A stretch of DNA of 64,000 nucleotides from Streptomyces sp. JJ36 (GCF_021696945.1 NZ_JACYHE010000018.1:1-64000); one strand, 5' to 3'; counted from the first letter of the stretch, positions 9,123-17,908 are shown. Program-made: numbers and translations. The notes: generated from the letters alone by a model not told the origin.

Positions 9123-10358
9123 TCAGGCGGCGGCCAGCCGCCAGAGCGAGGTGACCTCCGCGGCACGGGCGGCGTGCAGCGGGTCGTCCGGGTCCGACGC
9201 CCGCGGGTGCCGCGGCCGCGTGGTGATCCGGCCGAGCACCCGCAGCCCCGCCTCGTCGATCCAGCCGAGCAGCTCCTCCCGGCCACGCAGCCCCAGATGC
9301 TCCGCCAGGTCCGACAGCACCAGCCATCCCTCGCCGCCCGGCTCCAGATGCGCCGGCAGGCCGGCGAGGAAGCCGCGCAGCATCCGGCTCCCCGGGTCGT
9401 AGACCGCCTGCTCGACGGAGGAGGACGGACGGGCCGGAAGCCAGGGCGGGTTGCAGACCACCAGCGGCGCCCGCCCCTCCGGGAAGAGATCGGCCCGTAC
9501 CACCCGCACGGCGCCGGTCACGCCGAGCCGCCGCAGGTTCTCCCGGGCGCACTCCAGGGCCCGCGGGTCCTGGTCGGTGCCGGTCACGTGGCGCACCCCG
9601 CGCCGCGCCAGCACCGCCGCCAGCACGCCGGTGCCGGTGCCGACGTCGAAGGCGGACTCCGTCCCGCCCGGCGGCAGCGGCGCCTCGGCCACCAGGTCCA
9701 CATACTCGCCGCGCGCCGGGGAGAAGACCCCGTAGCAGGGGTGCACGCGGTCCCCGCCCAACGCCGGCACCGGCACACCCGTACGGTGCCACTCGTGAGC
9801 GCCGATCAGCCCGAGCAGTTCCCGCAGGGAGACCAGCGCGGGCTCGCCGTCCGGCGGCCCGTACGCCTCCTCGCAGGCCGCGACGACGTCGGGGGCACGG
9901 CGCAGCGGGACCGTGTGGTCGCCCTCCAGCGGCACCAGCAGCATGCCGAGGATGCGGGCGCGCTGCGCCTGCCGGGCGCGGTGGCGGTGGAACGCCGCGG
10001 CGGCCGAAGGCCCGCCGCAGGACTCCGCGGCCGGAGGCCCGCCGGACGGCGCCGCGGCCGGTCCGGTCGCCGGGGCGGTGGCCCGGGCCCGCCCGCGTGC
10101 CGCGCCCGGGCGGCGGGCGGTGCGGGCCTTGCGGTCGACCCGCCGGGTGAGGGCGGCGAGCATCTGCCGCGCCCCGTGGAAGTCGCCGCGCCAGAGCAGC
10201 GCGGTGCCCTCGCAGGCCAGCTTGTAGGCGGCGTCGGCGGTGGTGCGGTCGTCGGCGACGACGATCCGGCGGGGTGGCCGTGCGCCGCTCTCGGAACGCC
10301 AGCGGGCGGACCGCTCCCCGGTCCCCTCGGTCCAGTGGACGGTCGGGCGTTCGTTCAC
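9123..10358 (-). CDS. class I methyltransferase with HemK/PrmC-like NPPW motif
   Basis: 411 residues. An N-terminal region of about 130 residues with an Ala/Gly/Pro-rich linker (about 80-125) is followed by a methyltransferase-small domain. Motif I is FDVGTGTGVLAAVLARRG, with an acidic motif GTDQDPRALECARENL and the catalytic VVCNPPWLP. NPPW/Y motifs belong to N-methyltransferases of glutamine or of rRNA/DNA bases, so a nucleic-acid or protein target is likely. The N-terminal RRIVVADDRTTADAAYKLACEGTALLWRGDFHGARQML resembles the swivel part seen in RlmG/RsmC-like enzymes. The exact substrate cannot be assigned. Confidence 0.85.
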   Translation of the reverse strand: MNERPTVHWTEGTGERSARWRSESGARPPRRIVVADDRTTADAAYKLACEGTALLWRGDFHGARQMLAALTRRVDRKARTARRPGAARGRARATAPATGPAAAPSGGPPAAESCGGPSAAAAFHRHRARQAQRARILGMLLVPLEGDHTVPLRRAPDVVAACEEAYGPPDGEPALVSLRELLGLIGAHEWHRTGVPVPALGGDRVHPCYGVFSPARGEYVDLVAEAPLPPGGTESAFDVGTGTGVLAAVLARRGVRHVTGTDQDPRALECARENLRRLGVTGAVRVVRADLFPEGRAPLVVCNPPWLPARPSSSVEQAVYDPGSRMLRGFLAGLPAHLEPGGEGWLVLSDLAEHLGLRGREELLGWIDEAGLRVLGRITTRPRHPRASDPDDPLHAARAAEVTSLWRLAAA

Positions 10359-10368
10359 ACCGGCAAGC

Positions 10369-11355
10369 CTATGCGCTCCGGCCGCGGCGGGTGTGCGCGG
10401 TCCGTACGGCGCCCGCGCTCGCGGCCACCACCAGGGCGATCGCCACCAGCTCCGCCGGGCCGAGGCTCTGCCCGAGCACCAGGAAGCCGGCGATGGTGGC
10501 GGCCACCGGCATCAGGCTCATCAGCACGGCGAAGGTGGCCTGCGGCAGCCCGCGCAGCGCGAACAGCTCCAGGGTGTAGGGGATGCCCGAGGAGAGCACG
10601 GCCACCGCGGCGCCCAGCCCCAGCGTCACCGGGTCGAGCAGCGCCGTACCGGCGCTCGCCACCCCCAGCGGGACGCTCAGCAACGCCCCGATCCCCATGG
10701 CCAGGGCCAGCCCGTCGGCGCCCCGGAAGCGGGCGCCGGTGCGGGCGTTGAAGACGATGTAGCCCACCCAGGTCGCGCCGGCGGCCAGCGCGAACCCGGC
10801 GCCGACCGGGTCCAGCTCCCCGAAGCCGCTGCTGCCCAGCAGGTAGACCCCGGTCAGGGCGAGCCCCGCCCACAGCAGGCTGAGCAGCCGCCGGGACCCG
10901 ACCACGGAGAGCGTCAGCGGCCCCAGCAGCTCCAGGGTGACCGCAGGGCCCAGCGGGATGCGGTCGATGGCCTGGTAGAAGAGCGTGTTCATGGTGCCCA
11001 GCGCGACGCCGAGGCCGATCACGGCGGTCCAGTCCGTACGGGAGTGACCGCGCAGCCCGGGCCGGCACACGGCGAGCAGCAACAGCGCGGAGAAGAGGAG
11101 CCGGAGCGCGACGACGCCGAGCGCGCCCGCCCGCGGGAAGAGCAGCGCGGCGACCGCCGAGCCGAACTGCAGTGAGAAGGCGCTGCCGCAGACCAGGGCG
11201 ACGGCGGTGGCGCGCCCGGGCCCGGCCGACGGGCCGTGGCCGCCCGGTCCGCGCACCCAGCGTGCCGCGGCGCCGCCCGCCCGGCGCAGGCCCGTCCGCG
11301 CGGGGGCGGCGGCCGGGGCGGGCGCGGGCGCGGCGGGGTCGGGCGAGGTGCTCAT
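10369..11355 (-). CDS. EamA/DMT-family exporter (RhtA-like)
   Basis: 328 residues with about ten hydrophobic helices in two EamA repeats. Typical landmarks are LGTMNTLFYQAIDRIPLGPAVTLELLGPLTL and SGIPYTLELFALRGLPQATFAVLMSLMPVAATIAGFLVLGQ, matching the RhtA threonine/homoserine exporter branch. A 45-residue Pro/Ala/Gly-rich tail precedes the first helix and is probably disordered. ATG 11355 is the first start compatible with this. The gene lies 10 bp upstream of the methyltransferase gene on the minus strand, so they may be co-transcribed. Substrate unproven. Confidence 0.88.
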   Translation of the reverse strand: MSTSPDPAAPAPAPAAAPARTGLRRAGGAAARWVRGPGGHGPSAGPGRATAVALVCGSAFSLQFGSAVAALLFPRAGALGVVALRLLFSALLLLAVCRPGLRGHSRTDWTAVIGLGVALGTMNTLFYQAIDRIPLGPAVTLELLGPLTLSVVGSRRLLSLLWAGLALTGVYLLGSSGFGELDPVGAGFALAAGATWVGYIVFNARTGARFRGADGLALAMGIGALLSVPLGVASAGTALLDPVTLGLGAAVAVLSSGIPYTLELFALRGLPQATFAVLMSLMPVAATIAGFLVLGQSLGPAELVAIALVVAASAGAVRTAHTRRGRSA

Positions 11356-11698
11356 GCGCACCACGGTAAGGGGCGTACCGGCGGACGGTCCCCCGCGGGT
11401 CCGCGCCTGCCCCGCCTGCCGGAGAAGGCCGGGCGCGGGAGGGGACCGATCGGGCGGGCGTGCCGGAACGGCGGGAACCGGGCGTTCACGGCATACGTTG
11501 GCGGGATGAGGGCACCGCGCGGAGGAGGACGGGCCCTCGGAGGAGGCTGCACGAGGACCTGACGGGTACCCGCCGGGTTCACACGTCCGCCACGGCGGGC
11601 CGGGCACCCGTCGCATCCGCCGAGTCCGTCGAGTCCGTCGATCCATCCCCTTCACGAGCAGCGAACGAGCACAGCCGCACCAGCACAGGAGGCAGACC
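11356..11698. other. 343-bp divergent intergenic region
   Basis: This lies between the EamA gene (leftward) and the small-protein gene (rightward). It contains GCATACGTT around 11490, a possible -10-like region, and two perfect copies of CGAGTCCGT at 11621-11638 with a partial third. I see no supported gene. Confidence 0.5.
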
Positions 11699-11929
11699 AT
11701 GGCAGGGTTCCTCGACCGGGCCCGTGAGCAGGCACAGACGGCGCTGAACCAGGGCCGGGAGAAGGTGGGCGAGGTCCAGGCGCAGCGCGCGGGCCACGAC
11801 CTGCTCCGCAAGCTGGGCTCGGCCTACTACGCGCAGCAGCGCGGCACCGGTTCCCCGGAGGAGGTCCAGCGGGCGCTGGCCGCCGTGGAGCAGCATGTCG
11901 CGCAGCACGGGGAGAGCTCGCTGCGCTGA
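11699..11929 (+). CDS. small conserved helical protein of unknown function
   Basis: 76 residues, soluble and predicted mostly helical (MAGFLDRAREQAQTALNQGREKVGEVQAQRAGHDLLRKLGSAYY, then SPEEVQRALAAVEQHVAQ). A clear AGGAGG lies upstream of the ATG at the right distance. The amphipathic N-terminus with regularly spaced Ala, Gln and Lys resembles small actinobacterial CsbD/phasin-like or hydrophilin-type proteins. I do not recognise a defined family. It stands alone between divergent and convergent neighbours. Confidence 0.7.
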   Translation: MAGFLDRAREQAQTALNQGREKVGEVQAQRAGHDLLRKLGSAYYAQQRGTGSPEEVQRALAAVEQHVAQHGESSLR

Positions 11930-12097
11930 GCGCACCGGCCGGGCGGAGGGCCTCGCCGGCCGGCACCGCGCCGGGCGGTCACGCCGGGGCGTGCGCCGCC
12001 CGCCGACGGTGACGGCGGCGGTGGGTGCCCGGAGGGCGCGTACGCCCGTCCGGGCACCCGCCGCCGGTCTGGTCAGCCGAAGCCTGGTCAGCTCTGG

Positions 12098-12628
12098 TCA
12101 GCCGAAGCGGAGCCGGTGCAGCATCAGCAGCGCCGCCGCCATGTTCGCCGCGGGCACCTCACCCCGCGCGATGAGGTCCGGCGTCTCCTTGAGCGGCACC
12201 CACTCCCGCTTCTCGGACTCGAAGTCGTCCTCGGGATCCCCCTCGTGGACGGCCTCGTCGGACCAGTAGACGTGGTGCCGCGCGTCGGTCAGCCCGTTGG
12301 CGGGCTCGACGGTCATCAGGTGGCGCAGCGGCCCCGGACGCCAGCCCGTCTCCTCCAGCATCTCGCGGGCGGCGGCCGCGGCCAGGTCCTCGCCGTCCTC
12401 GACGACCCCGGCCGCCAGCTCCCACCCCCAGCTGTCGGTGATGAAGCGGTGCCGCCAGAGCAGCAGCACCTCGTTCCGCTCGTTCACCGCGGTGGCCATC
12501 GCCACCGGGCGCAGCCGGATCAGATAGTGGTCCAGATGGCGGCCGTCGGGCAGTTCCACGTCCGCGAGGTTGACCCGCAACCACGGGTTCTCGTACACCG
12601 TATGCTCACCCAGGTTCTTCCATCGCAC
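12098..12628 (-). CDS. Nudix hydrolase (ADP-ribose pyrophosphatase-like)
   Basis: 176 residues. The Nudix box is intact: GVVEDGEDLAAAAAREMLEETGW matches GX5EX7REUXEEXGU. N-terminal VYENPWLRVNLADVELPDGR and MATAVNERNEVLLLWRHRFITDSWGWELAAG are typical of the ADP-ribose/nucleoside-diphosphate-sugar group. GTG 12628 is chosen because AAGGGGG lies seven bases upstream; an ATG at 12667 is also in frame. It lies 56 bp downstream of the regulator gene at 12685-14034 on the same strand, suggesting an operon. Confidence 0.9.
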   Translation of the reverse strand: MRWKNLGEHTVYENPWLRVNLADVELPDGRHLDHYLIRLRPVAMATAVNERNEVLLLWRHRFITDSWGWELAAGVVEDGEDLAAAAAREMLEETGWRPGPLRHLMTVEPANGLTDARHHVYWSDEAVHEGDPEDDFESEKREWVPLKETPDLIARGEVPAANMAAALLMLHRLRFG

Positions 12629-12684
12629 CTGCGTGCCCCCTTCCCCGGGCGGAGGTTGGGCGCACATCCCAGCACGCCGCGCCC

Positions 12685-14034
12685 TCACAGGGGAACGCGC
12701 AGCGCCTCCTCGATCAGCCGTGCCGCCTCGGCGGCGGAGGTGCCGGGGTGCCGCACCAGGTGGTCGCGTACCCCGCGCATCCGGCCCCGCAGCCGCTGCG
12801 ACTCGATCCCCTGCGCCTGGCCGACCATCTCGGCCGCCGTCGCCGCCGCCCGCTCCGCCTTGCCGCGGCGCAACTCGACGTCGGTCAGCGTGGCGAGCCG
12901 GTTCACGCGCCCTCGTGCGTGGGCGGGTGCCCGCGCGGCCTCCTCGGCATAGCGGGTCGCCGCGTCGAGTTCGCCGAGAACCAGCAGCGCCTCGGCGAGC
13001 CGCACCTCCACCAGCCCGGGCTGGACGTAGCCGGTCTCGGCGGGCTCCTCCTCGGGGCGTATCCGCTCCGCGTGCGCCTCGGCCAGCCGCATGCAGCGGT
13101 GCGCGCCGCGCCGGTCGCCCAGCCGGGCGTACGCCTTGGCCTGCATGGCGTGCAGGTCGGTGGCGAGCGCCGGACTGGTGCCCGGGTCGGCGGTGCGCAG
13201 GACCGCCTCCGCGCAGGCGATGGCGCGCCGGTTGTCGCCGAGGAAGAGCGCCTGGTTCACCAGCAGGCCGACCACATAGCCGCCGAAGGCCCGGTCCCCG
13301 GAGGCCTTGCCGAGCCGCAGCGCCTGGTGGAAATAGCGCTGGGCCAGCCCCTGGGCGTCGGCGTCGTACGCGCAGATCCCGCACACCGCGGCGAGCGAGC
13401 CGGCCGCCCGGCAGAGCAGCCGCCCGGTGCGGTCGTCGTAGGTGCCGCGCATCAGCGGGGCGACCTCGGCGGTGAGGAAACCGACCACGCGCGGGCGGGT
13501 GGCCACACCGCCCGCGTTGCGGTAGAGGTGCTCGTAGTGGCCGCGGGCGGCGTGCAGGACGGCCACCTGGGGGCCGGTGACCCGCAGGGACGTGCCGGTG
13601 TGCGACACGTCCAGGTCGTCCGGCGGGTTCTCCCACTCCCACACCGGCGCGACGGCGGCCGCGCCGGTCAGCAGCGGCGGCCCCGGGGTCTCGGTGTGCA
13701 GTTGGTCGGAGCGCCAGAGCACGGCGGTGCGCTCCAGAAAGCGGGTCAGGCTGCCGTCGTCCGCACCGAGTTGCGGCGGCTGGGCGGACGGCGCCGCCAT
13801 CCCGATGTCGTCCAGGGTGAGTGTGCGCCGGAGCTGTCCGCCGAGGATCTCGCAGATCAGCTCGGGCACGCGGCCGCGCGGCCGCTGGCCCTTGAGCCAC
13901 CGGGCCACACTCGTGTGATCGTAACGCAGAGTGATACCCGCCCGGGCTCCGAGGCGGTTGATTCTCGCTGCCAGTCCGGCGCGGGACATGCCCGACTGAT
14001 CGAGCATCGCGTCCAGTTGACGATTGGGCTCCAT
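12685..14034 (-). CDS. helix-turn-helix/TPR regulatory protein
   Basis: 449 residues. The N-terminal 70 residues form an XRE-like DNA-binding segment (MEPNRQLDAMLDQSGMSRAGLAARINRLGARAG, then LRYDHTSVARWLKGQRP). The rest is a long helical region with TPR-like pairs (GLAQRYFHQALRLGKASGDRAFGGYVVGLLVNQALFLGDNRRAIACAEAVL). This build is common among Streptomyces regulators of development and antibiotic production of the NsdA/NsdB type, but I cannot assign it to a named one. GGAGGG seven bases upstream supports ATG 14034. The divergent gene at 14274 encodes a paralogue with the same DNA-binding segment. Confidence 0.85.
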   Translation of the reverse strand: MEPNRQLDAMLDQSGMSRAGLAARINRLGARAGITLRYDHTSVARWLKGQRPRGRVPELICEILGGQLRRTLTLDDIGMAAPSAQPPQLGADDGSLTRFLERTAVLWRSDQLHTETPGPPLLTGAAAVAPVWEWENPPDDLDVSHTGTSLRVTGPQVAVLHAARGHYEHLYRNAGGVATRPRVVGFLTAEVAPLMRGTYDDRTGRLLCRAAGSLAAVCGICAYDADAQGLAQRYFHQALRLGKASGDRAFGGYVVGLLVNQALFLGDNRRAIACAEAVLRTADPGTSPALATDLHAMQAKAYARLGDRRGAHRCMRLAEAHAERIRPEEEPAETGYVQPGLVEVRLAEALLVLGELDAATRYAEEAARAPAHARGRVNRLATLTDVELRRGKAERAAATAAEMVGQAQGIESQRLRGRMRGVRDHLVRHPGTSAAEAARLIEEALRVPL

Positions 14035-14218
14035 CGCGGCCCTCCGGTCGTCCATCTCCTGTTTCGCAGGGTAACGGAACATCCGTTCACACGGGGTGCG
14101 AACGCAGCACGCATCTCGGGAAGGGGCACATGGTGCCTGTTCGGGGGCGGTTGGGGTTGGCTGGTACCGACCGATCCGGACGCGGAGATGCGTACGGAGA
14201 GCAACCAGAGGAGGAACC

Positions 14219-14293
14219 GTGAACGATCCCCTGCGGCAGATCCCGGCGGCACGACGGGTCCCGGGGACGGTGGGTGTCCATGCCCGCGACTGA
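14219..14293 (+). CDS. possible short leader peptide overlapping the next regulator start
   Basis: GTG 14219 is preceded by GAGGAGG four bases away, the best ribosome binding site in this region. The frame encodes only 24 residues (MNDPLRQIPAARRVPGTVGV...) and ends 20 bp inside the next regulator gene, in a different frame. It may be a leader that couples translation to the regulator. It may also be the original start of that regulator, separated by a frameshift. Confidence 0.35.
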   Translation: MNDPLRQIPAARRVPGTVGVHARD

Positions 14294-16016
14294 CCGCTCC
14301 CGCACGCCCAACGACGCGCTGCGCGCGCTGCTGGCGGAGTCCGGCTGGACCCAGGCGGCGTTCGCCCATCGCCTCGCCCTGCTCGGCGCCGAGGAGGGCT
14401 TACCCCTGCGCTACGACCGCACCTCGGTGGCGCACTGGCTGCGCGGCAGCCGGCCGGCGCCCGCCGTGCAGCGGCTGATGGCCGAGGCGCTGAGCCGGCG
14501 CCTCGGCCGACCGGTCCCGGTCTCCGCGCTGGGCATGGCGGGCCGGGGCGGGCCCGGCCGGCGGGCCCACGGGGCCCGCCCCGGCCCCGTGCCCTGCCCG
14601 GCAGCCGAGGCCGACGCGCCCCGCGCGGCGGACCCGCCCGGCACAGCGGACACGGAGTCCCCGGCGGGCCGGCGGCCGCGCACGGCGGCCCCCGCAGACC
14701 CGCCCCACCGGGCGGACGAGACCGGCGCGGAGGCGACCGGCACCACGGACGCGGCCGGCACGGCACGCACGGGCCGGGCGGCACGGGCGGCGGGCACGGC
14801 AGGCGCGGCGCCCGCCCGCCCTGGGACCGCGACCCCCGGGACACAGACCCCGGACGCGGACCCCGGCCGGGCGCCCGGACGCCCGCACGGGTCCCGCTGC
14901 GGGTGTGAACCCGCGCCCCGGGCGGCCGGGCCCGGCCCGCGGACGGCCGCCCTCGGAGCGGCGGGCCGTGCGGGCACCCCCCTGCCGCGGAGCCCCTACG
15001 GCGCGCCCGGCGCCCCGGCACCGGACGCCCCCCTGGCGGCCCTGGCCCGGCTCGCCGCGAGCGTCCCCGGCCCACTCCCGGCCGCCGGCTCCCCCTCCCC
15101 GCACCACGCGGGCGTCGCCGCGGACGCCGCCTCCGTCCGCGAGCATCTGCAGCGGTTCACCGAACAGGCCGACCGGCACGGCGGCGGCCCCGTACGGGCG
15201 CCGCTGGCCGCGTACGTCGCGGGGCTGACCCGGCGGCTGCGCACCGGTCCCGCCGGGCGGCGGCACCGGGAACTCCTCGTCGGGGCCGCCCGGCTGAGCT
15301 GTCTGCTCGCCCGGGTGTACGCGGACGAGCAGCGGCACGGGCTGGCCCGGCGCGCCTTCCTCACCGCCGACGGGCTCGCCCGGGAGGCGGGGGACGCGGA
15401 GGGCGTGGCGCTGGCCCGCCGGGCCCTCAGCTCCCAGGCGCACCAGCTCGGCCGGCTGCGGTACAGCGCCGAGCTGGCCCGCGCGGCCTGCGCCGCCGCG
15501 CCCGCCGGCACCGAGCCGTCGGCCCGCGCCTTCCTCTACGCGGGGCTGGCCGTCGCGGAGGCCCCGGTGGCCGGGCGGCGGGCGGCGCTGGACGCGCTCG
15601 CCCGGGCCGAGCGGGAGCTGGCCCGGGCGGACGCGCTGGGCGGGGAACCGGTCGGCGGCTATCCCGACGCCGCCCTCCGCTACCAGGCCGGCCTGGTGCG
15701 GGCGCAGCTCGGGGACCGCTCCGGCGCCGTGACGGAGCTGCGCTCCTCGCTCCGCGCGCGGCCGGTGACGGAGCGCCGTGCCCGGGCGCTGAGCCATGCG
15801 GAGCTGGCGGAGGTGCTGCTCTCCGCGGGCCGGCTGGACGAGGCGTGCGCCGCCTGGCGCGTCTTCCTGGAGGAGTGCTCGCTGGTGCGGTCGGGGCGCG
15901 CCCGGCACGCCCGTGCGCGGATGGCGACGCTGGTGCGCCCGTACCGGCGCGAGCCCCGGGTGCGAGCGCTGCTGGTGCGTTCGGGCGCCGTGGTTCCCGC
16001 AGTTCCGGAGCGATAG
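14274..16016 (+). CDS. helix-turn-helix/TPR regulator with Pro/Ala-rich linker and a TTA codon
   Basis: 580 residues. The N-terminal segment (RTPNDALRALLAESGWTQAAFAHRLALLG, then LRYDRTSVAHWLRGSRP) is clearly paralogous to the divergent neighbour. Residues about 85-265 are a low-complexity Pro/Ala/Gly/Thr linker. The C-terminal 300 residues carry TPR-like helices (ARRAFLTADGLAREAGDAEGVALARRALSSQ). Codon 43, at 14400-14402, is TTA, the rare leucine codon read by the bldA tRNA, so expression may be delayed to differentiation. GTG 14274 or ATG 14280 may start the protein. A leader frame with a much better ribosome site overlaps the start. Confidence 0.8.
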   Translation: MSMPATDRSRTPNDALRALLAESGWTQAAFAHRLALLGAEEGLPLRYDRTSVAHWLRGSRPAPAVQRLMAEALSRRLGRPVPVSALGMAGRGGPGRRAHGARPGPVPCPAAEADAPRAADPPGTADTESPAGRRPRTAAPADPPHRADETGAEATGTTDAAGTARTGRAARAAGTAGAAPARPGTATPGTQTPDADPGRAPGRPHGSRCGCEPAPRAAGPGPRTAALGAAGRAGTPLPRSPYGAPGAPAPDAPLAALARLAASVPGPLPAAGSPSPHHAGVAADAASVREHLQRFTEQADRHGGGPVRAPLAAYVAGLTRRLRTGPAGRRHRELLVGAARLSCLLARVYADEQRHGLARRAFLTADGLAREAGDAEGVALARRALSSQAHQLGRLRYSAELARAACAAAPAGTEPSARAFLYAGLAVAEAPVAGRRAALDALARAERELARADALGGEPVGGYPDAALRYQAGLVRAQLGDRSGAVTELRSSLRARPVTERRARALSHAELAEVLLSAGRLDEACAAWRVFLEECSLVRSGRARHARARMATLVRPYRREPRVRALLVRSGAVVPAVPER

Positions 16017-16098
16017 CGGGCGCGCGGACCGGGCATCACCCGACGAGCGGGCGTACGGAGCGGCCGGACGGAGCGGCCGCCCGCACCGGCCGTGCCGA

Positions 16099-16126
16099 CA
16101 CCGACCACCGACCACCGACCACCGAC
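16099..16126. repeat. four tandem copies of CACCGAC
   Basis: Four perfect 7-bp units (CACCGAC) lie 24 bp upstream of the amidase start, in its leader region. They could arise by slippage. No function is evident. Confidence 0.6.
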
Positions 16127-16149
16127 CGGGGACTTCGGGGACCGACACC

Positions 16150-16740
16150 ATGGCCACACCCATCACCGCGAGCGCGCTGGTCTCGGCGCTGGAGCAGGAG
16201 GACCTGCGAGTCGAGCAGGTGCGCGACTGGCGGGAGCACAACCGCAACCACAAGGGCGACTGGGGCCCGGTGCACGGCGTGATGCTTCACCACACCGTGA
16301 CCGAGGGCGCCGAGCGCACGGTGGAACTCTGCTACGAGGGCCGCGCCGGGCTGCCCGGCCCGCTCTGCCACGTGGTGATCACCAAGGACGGCCGGGTGCA
16401 CCTCGTCGGGCACGGGCGTGCCAACCACGCCGGCCGGGGCGACGGGGACGTGCTCCGCGCCGTGATCGCCGAGCGCGACCTCCCCTCGCCGGGTGCGCAG
16501 GACACCGACGGGAACGCCCACTTCTACGGCCTGGAGTGCGAGAACCTGGGCGACGGCTCGGACCCGTGGCCGAAGGTCCAGCTGGAGGCGGTCGAGCGGA
16601 CCGCGGCGGCCCTCTGCCGGCACCACGGCTGGGGTGCCGCCTCCGTCATCGGGCACAAGGAGTGGACGGACCTCAAGTCCGACCCGCGCGGCTTCTCGCC
16701 GGCCGGCATGCGGGAGCGGATAGCCGCGCGCCTGGGGTGA
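16150..16740 (+). CDS. N-acetylmuramoyl-L-alanine amidase-like protein (Amidase_2/PGRP)
   Basis: 196 residues forming one Amidase_2 domain. Zinc ligands are suggested by VMLHHTVT and by the C-terminal SVIGHKEWTDLKSDP (the usual GHxE/DxxxxKxDP motif). HVVITKDGRVHLVGHGRANHAG and YGLECENLGDG are family landmarks. The enzyme would cleave the amide bond between muramic acid and the stem peptide. There is no signal peptide or membrane segment, as in phage endolysins, yet no holin or phage genes are near. The start follows GGGGACCGACACC. Confidence 0.88.
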   Translation: MATPITASALVSALEQEDLRVEQVRDWREHNRNHKGDWGPVHGVMLHHTVTEGAERTVELCYEGRAGLPGPLCHVVITKDGRVHLVGHGRANHAGRGDGDVLRAVIAERDLPSPGAQDTDGNAHFYGLECENLGDGSDPWPKVQLEAVERTAAALCRHHGWGAASVIGHKEWTDLKSDPRGFSPAGMRERIAARLG

Positions 16741-16777
16741 CCCGCCCCGGGCGCGCGGCCCGCGGGACAATCGGAGC

Positions 16778-17671
16778 GTGACCGCACCGCTGCCCGCCCT
16801 CGCCCCGCGCCTGCCCTCGCCGCTGACCGAGGTGGCCGACGAGCGGTTCGCGCGACGGGGCGTACGGCTGCTGCTGAAGCGAGACGACCTGATCCACCCG
16901 GAGCTGCCCGGCAACAAGTGGCGCAAGCTGACGCCCAACCTCCGGGCGGCCCTGGAGGGCGGCCACCGCACGCTGCTCACCTTCGGCGGCGCCTGGTCCC
17001 ACCATCTGCGGGCCATGGCGGCCGCCGGGCGGCTGCTGGGACTGGCCACGGTCGGCGTGGTGCGCGGCGACGAGCTGGCGGACCGGCCGCTGAACCCCTC
17101 GCTGGCGGGGTGTGCCGCGGACGGCATGCGGCTGCACTTCGTCTCCCGGGCGGAGTACCGGCGGCGGCACGAGCCGGCCTGGGTGGCCGGGCTGCACGAG
17201 CGGTTCGGCGCGTTCCTGGCGCTGCCGGAGGGCGGCAGCAACGCGGCGGCCGTACGCGGCTGCGCCGAGCTGGGCCGCGAGCTGCGGGGCCGTACCGACG
17301 TGGCGGCCGTGGCCTGCGGCACCGGTGGCACGCTGGCCGGCCTGGCCGCCGGGCTGGCGGGTACCCCGGCGCGAGCGCTCGGGGTGCCCGTGCTGCGCGG
17401 CGGCTTCCTGGGCCGGGAGGTGGCCCGCCTCCAGCGGGAGGCGTACGGCCGGGAGCGGGGCCGCTGGTCGCTGGACGAGCGCTTCCACGGCGGCGGATAC
17501 GCCCGGGTCTCCCCGGAGCTGGCGGAGTTCGCCGAGGACTTCGCGGCCCGGCACGGCCTGCCTCCGCTGGACCGCGTCTATGTGGCGAAGCTGCTGCACG
17601 GACTGACCGTGCTGGCGGCGGAGGGCGCCTTCGCGGCGGGCAGCAGGGTGACCGCGGTGGTGACGGCCTGA
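16778..17671 (+). CDS. PLP-dependent 1-aminocyclopropane-1-carboxylate deaminase/D-cysteine desulfhydrase family protein
   Basis: 297 residues of the tryptophan synthase beta-like PLP fold. The PLP lysine is in LPGNKWRKL near residue 50. LTFGGAWSHHLRAMAAAGRLLG is the conserved Ser/His segment (most D-cysteine desulfhydrases have SNH here). VACGTGGTLAGLAAGL binds the cofactor phosphate. Actinobacterial members are usually annotated as ACC deaminase or D-cysteine desulfhydrase; the exact reaction is not decided by sequence. It begins with GTG 38 bp after the amidase gene and may be co-transcribed. Confidence 0.85.
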   Translation: MTAPLPALAPRLPSPLTEVADERFARRGVRLLLKRDDLIHPELPGNKWRKLTPNLRAALEGGHRTLLTFGGAWSHHLRAMAAAGRLLGLATVGVVRGDELADRPLNPSLAGCAADGMRLHFVSRAEYRRRHEPAWVAGLHERFGAFLALPEGGSNAAAVRGCAELGRELRGRTDVAAVACGTGGTLAGLAAGLAGTPARALGVPVLRGGFLGREVARLQREAYGRERGRWSLDERFHGGGYARVSPELAEFAEDFAARHGLPPLDRVYVAKLLHGLTVLAAEGAFAAGSRVTAVVTA

Positions 17672-17804
17672 GCCGGCCGGCGGACAGGGAGCGACCAGAG
17701 AGGCGGACACGAAACGTGACACGGGTGATTCCGCTCCGTGTTTTCCGGGAACGTCTCTTGGTGGCGGAACGTTCACCCTGTGTGGTGGAGCGCGACGGGA
17801 GACT

Positions 17805-17836
17805 GCGGGAAAACAGCGGGAAAACGGCGGGAAACG
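17805..17836. repeat. three phased direct repeats of GCGGGAAAAC
   Basis: GCGGGAAAAC recurs at 17805, 17816 and 17827 (the last copy has three A), with an 11-bp period, one helical turn. Such spacing is typical of binding sites for SARP or OmpR-type regulators that bind side by side on one face of the helix. Confidence 0.65.
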
Positions 17837-17908
17837 CAGCACGGGCCACATCCGGTGAGGTTTTCGCCAACGCAGCGTCATCATCCTGGATTTGACCGCC
17901 CCGACCCC

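Noticed and set aside
16150..16740. Prophage remnant suggested by the endolysin-like amidase
   Set aside because: No integrase, holin, terminase or att-like repeats nearby, and the flanking genes are chromosomal.
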